Of a stretch of 60,000 nucleotides of DNA, positions 57,061 through 60,000 are shown piece by piece. The DNA comes from Lineus longissimus. Lineage: Eukaryota > Nemertea > Pilidiophora > Heteronemertea > Lineidae. Every line of letters begins with the position of its first letter. Within the stretch, counting starts at the first letter, position 1. The DNA lies in NCBI RefSeq assembly GCF_910592395.1, contig NC_088308.1, positions 28,227,501 to 28,287,500 of the forward strand, written 5' to 3'. Made by a program: the position numbers and the translations under genes. The notes below the pieces were generated by a model. The model saw only the letters and a program-made list of their open reading frames with translations, was not told where the DNA came from and made no database searches.

Positions 57061-60000
57061 ACTTTCATACTTGTTTTGAACAGGCAGGCCCAGCATGATA
57101 CAATCGCTACTAACAAGACAACAACACACCTTTTGCCATCAAGCCAGACTGAGTCTTGTTCCAAACGAGCTTCTACATAGGGTTTCATCAGTTCACAGCA
57201 TACAGGTACGCCCCGAGCCATATCAATCTTCTGGTCAAATGGGAATGGTCCACACACAAATCTTCTTTGTAGGAACAGTGTGAATGATTGCAGAATGAAT
57301 TTCAATGACAGCATACCGCCAAGGGAATACATAAATAAACGAGCCAGTGTGACTGGAATGGTGCTGCCTGAACTCACCGTTCATTAGGCTTGACTTTCTG
57401 AGAGCTTCTTCATCAAACAACCACCTTCAATTATACCTCTTAAGAAAGATGAGGAAAGAATGACAATAGCCTATGATGGTTGCACCTGCTCCAAGCACTG
57501 AGTTACACCTTCAGGTCCACCTTGCTTATTATCAGCTGACGACAGAAACAGGGCTATTAGTGGTCTGGGATCGTAGCACAGTGGTGTATCAGTGGTCTGA
57601 GTCTGAGGAAGTGCTAACAAGTCAACTGAGGTATTTGACTTCACTCACTCTCTCTGACCTATTCTATTCTCTACAGGACATTTGGTATCTGTGAAATCTT
57701 GCTTCATAACAGCACTGGAGATCTCTTCAGGTCCCCCATAACACAGAAACAGTGAGATTACGATCCTTGATGTAACCTCTTGTAACTGTCAAAGTAAGGA
57801 GCCACAACACTTTCAGCTCTGTGATAATCGTCTCATGGTGGATTTATAATCTTCAAAGCAGGTGCATCTACTCTAAAGTAATGCCACGAGTCTACTACAG
57901 CACTCTGATAATTGATGAATAATCAATATCACCTAATTAATCATTGATTACTACTCATTAGTTGATTATTAGCTGTGATCTAGTGTTAAATATCACAGAA
58001 TTAATATTCCATGAGAGCGTGCTTAACTGAGCTCCTCCTATCACGCCATGTTCAGTTGGGTAGGACGACAAAGAGATCCAAGAGAAGCATCCATAACAAT
58101 GAATTCATTCTCAGATTGGAGTCTCCTCGTTTGATGTTTCACCACACATCGCCAGGCTCACCTTCATAAATTACAGTGCGCAGCATCGGTTTAGTAAGCA
58201 TGCAATGGAGAGTACTGTTATTCTTGTATCATACTCCCCCCAGAGGGGATGTCGGTCCAACCATTTCCTTGAAATGAACTGAGGAAGACAAACTCCAACA
58301 CAAGGAAAGTGGGGTATTAGTATGTGATTCTGTACGCGACCAGTGATGGTTTACTCATAACCACCATGCCTACTCCAGGTATCAGCATCAAAACTGTAAG
58401 TGTTGACAGGATAACCGAGCATGGTATTTCCCAAGTGTTGTGTCCTAGCAACTATGCCGATACCACTCAATGTGTCAATAACACCAATCACCAATTCAAT
58501 GAACAATAATCAATACATTTGCTGACTTGGTAGTGGCTAAAACGGATGGCAGTGTATAACATTATATCTCATGGTAGGTGGTGTACACCAAAGTATTTGT
58601 AACAGGAGTGCATGGAAGTCAAACACTCACATTGGTAAAGTTAAGTACCAATATAAATGTTAGAGTAACCTACGATGTTGCTATTTGCAGCAGGAGTAAT
58701 GATGAGTTTTAGCTCGAGAGATGCAGTTAACTTGTAGGATGAGACACACCAGGCAAGAAGTCTAAATTCATCCTCATGATAACACAGAAACCGATAAACC
58801 TAACAACACGACAAGGATATGAAGTAGCAATCAATGGACAGAAAGCCAGCAGCAAAAACCTGGTTGTGCAATGGCAGTAGATCAAACAGCGATAGCTGAT
58901 GGATGTCCATGGAAGAAACAGCGGCACTTAATAACATGGCACAGTGTCTCATTTTACAAGAAATACGCGGATGAAAGCAGCATTTTTAATGATGGCCATT
59001 AATCTGCTAAAGCTTTGACTTTAAAAGAAGCTCTCCAGAGAGGTTTAACTTCTCAAAGCTGAGAGTGTCTTGTTGAGCCCTGAAGCTAGTGACCTCGTCC
59101 ACTGATGTTTTGTGACTATGGTATCATCTAAAACAGCAAGAACTATGACTGAGAAAAGAGCTTTTCAGGTTTATCGTTACAAAGCTTCAGCCGTGAAGCA
59201 GGTGACCTCCACTAATGTTGTGTACAGGGTACCTTCTGTATCAGCCAGAACAATGACTGAGAAAGAGGTTTTCCTGAGGTGGAGGTGAAACCCTGATGCC
59301 AGTTACACAGATATAAAACAACTTTACAGATGGCCATGATACCATATGGGACATAATGATTGGGATCATATTATGGGACATAATGATTGGGAAGCAGGAA
59401 TTTGTCACAACCACCTGTTTTATACAAACAAGAAAATTACACCCATCTGTTGGCCGCAGTTGAACCATTGCATATATAGAGGATTTTAACCAATGGATAT
59501 TGCTGAAATCCCATTATTAAACTTCATGACCATGACCACGGAACCAACATATAACCTCAGGGGCTGGATTTATCCAAATTAAACTCGCATTAATGATGGC
59601 AGCAGCTAATGGTATTCTATAATTCTAATAAGATGTATATGATGAATTACATGAAGTATCAAATTTATGAGATTTGCCAACAGATCTAGGGACTGTGGAG
59701 CAAAATGCTGTGGCCTTGGGTCGAGAAAGGCAGAGGCTGCGAGTTCAGCAGTATAGTTAACCGATGCCTAGACACTGGAGGCAAATATACCTAACAATTG
59801 AAATTGTGATGGCTGTGGCCTTGGTGGCTATTTCAGGGGATAGGCCCTTATGACAATAGGCCATATGATGAGATATGGAAGCAACAGCGGACACAATGTT
59901 TGTTTCAAAGGTACCAACTTGTTAGTGTGTAAGAGTCAGTCACCTATTGCCCTAAGCTTTATGTACCGTGTAGACATCTCCAATCCTGACTGTTGAAGTC

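Larger units (their letters stand above)
47765..60000 (-). other. PKC intron running off the window
   Basis: Over 12.2 kb upstream of the C1B exon in which I found no C1A or pseudosubstrate exon, and no other gene. It contains a MITE (51042-51159), a tRNA-derived SINE (about 52612-52870), an 18-bp minisatellite (56889-57060) and many short domain-less open frames. A second gene nested here cannot be excluded. Confidence 0.55.

Overview
This is nuclear DNA from an animal. Split genes with consensus splice sites, a conventional protein kinase C (cPKC), a solute-carrier gene, eukaryotic tRNA genes and many tandem and fold-back repeats all point that way. The repeat landscape and the cPKC tail fit a bilaterian invertebrate (a lophotrochozoan or an invertebrate deuterostome). 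I cannot fix the phylum from the sequence alone.

Layout. 1-2.1 kb: two tRNA-Asp(GTC) genes point away from each other around a 41-bp minisatellite, followed by a small unidentified ORF. 2.1-13.2 kb: repeat-rich DNA with little certain coding. It holds a 1.09-kb tandem repeat (5.27-9.11 kb) and three copies of a dispersed element built of ~152-bp monomers plus a shared tail (3.1, 12.1 and 12.9 kb). 14.1-19.5 kb (+): a nine-exon gene whose spliced frame is open for 632 residues. It encodes a divergent 12-TM POT/SLC15-like (MFS) membrane protein with an N-terminal acidic dileucine signal, and its last codons lie in the first unit of a 60-bp minisatellite. About 20.1-60 kb (-): a conventional PKC gene convergent with the transporter. 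Twelve exons are visible, coding 576 residues from the C1B zinc finger through C2 and the kinase domain to the V5 tail. The pseudosubstrate and C1A exons lie beyond the right edge.

Main discovery. The PKC gene has two alternative C-terminal (V5) exons, each of exactly 153 coding nt, both in phase 0 with the same upstream exon. One is PKC-betaII-like with a canonical hydrophobic motif. The other keeps the turn motif, but its hydrophobic motif has His in place of the final aromatic residue and it ends in an acidic tail. No AATAAA/ATTAAA hexamer lies between them on the coding strand, which suggests a cassette arrangement like vertebrate PRKCB betaI/betaII.

Second theme. Two unrelated repeat families carry textbook CTCF-like core motifs: five in a 302-bp tandem array inside a PKC intron, and one in each of three copies of the 152-bp-monomer element. 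The latter also carries paired YY1-like motifs, and the 302-bp array carries nuclear-receptor half-site clusters. This suggests repeat-borne architectural or regulatory sites, which needs experimental testing.

The remaining sequence is intron or intergenic DNA in which I see no further genes that I can support.
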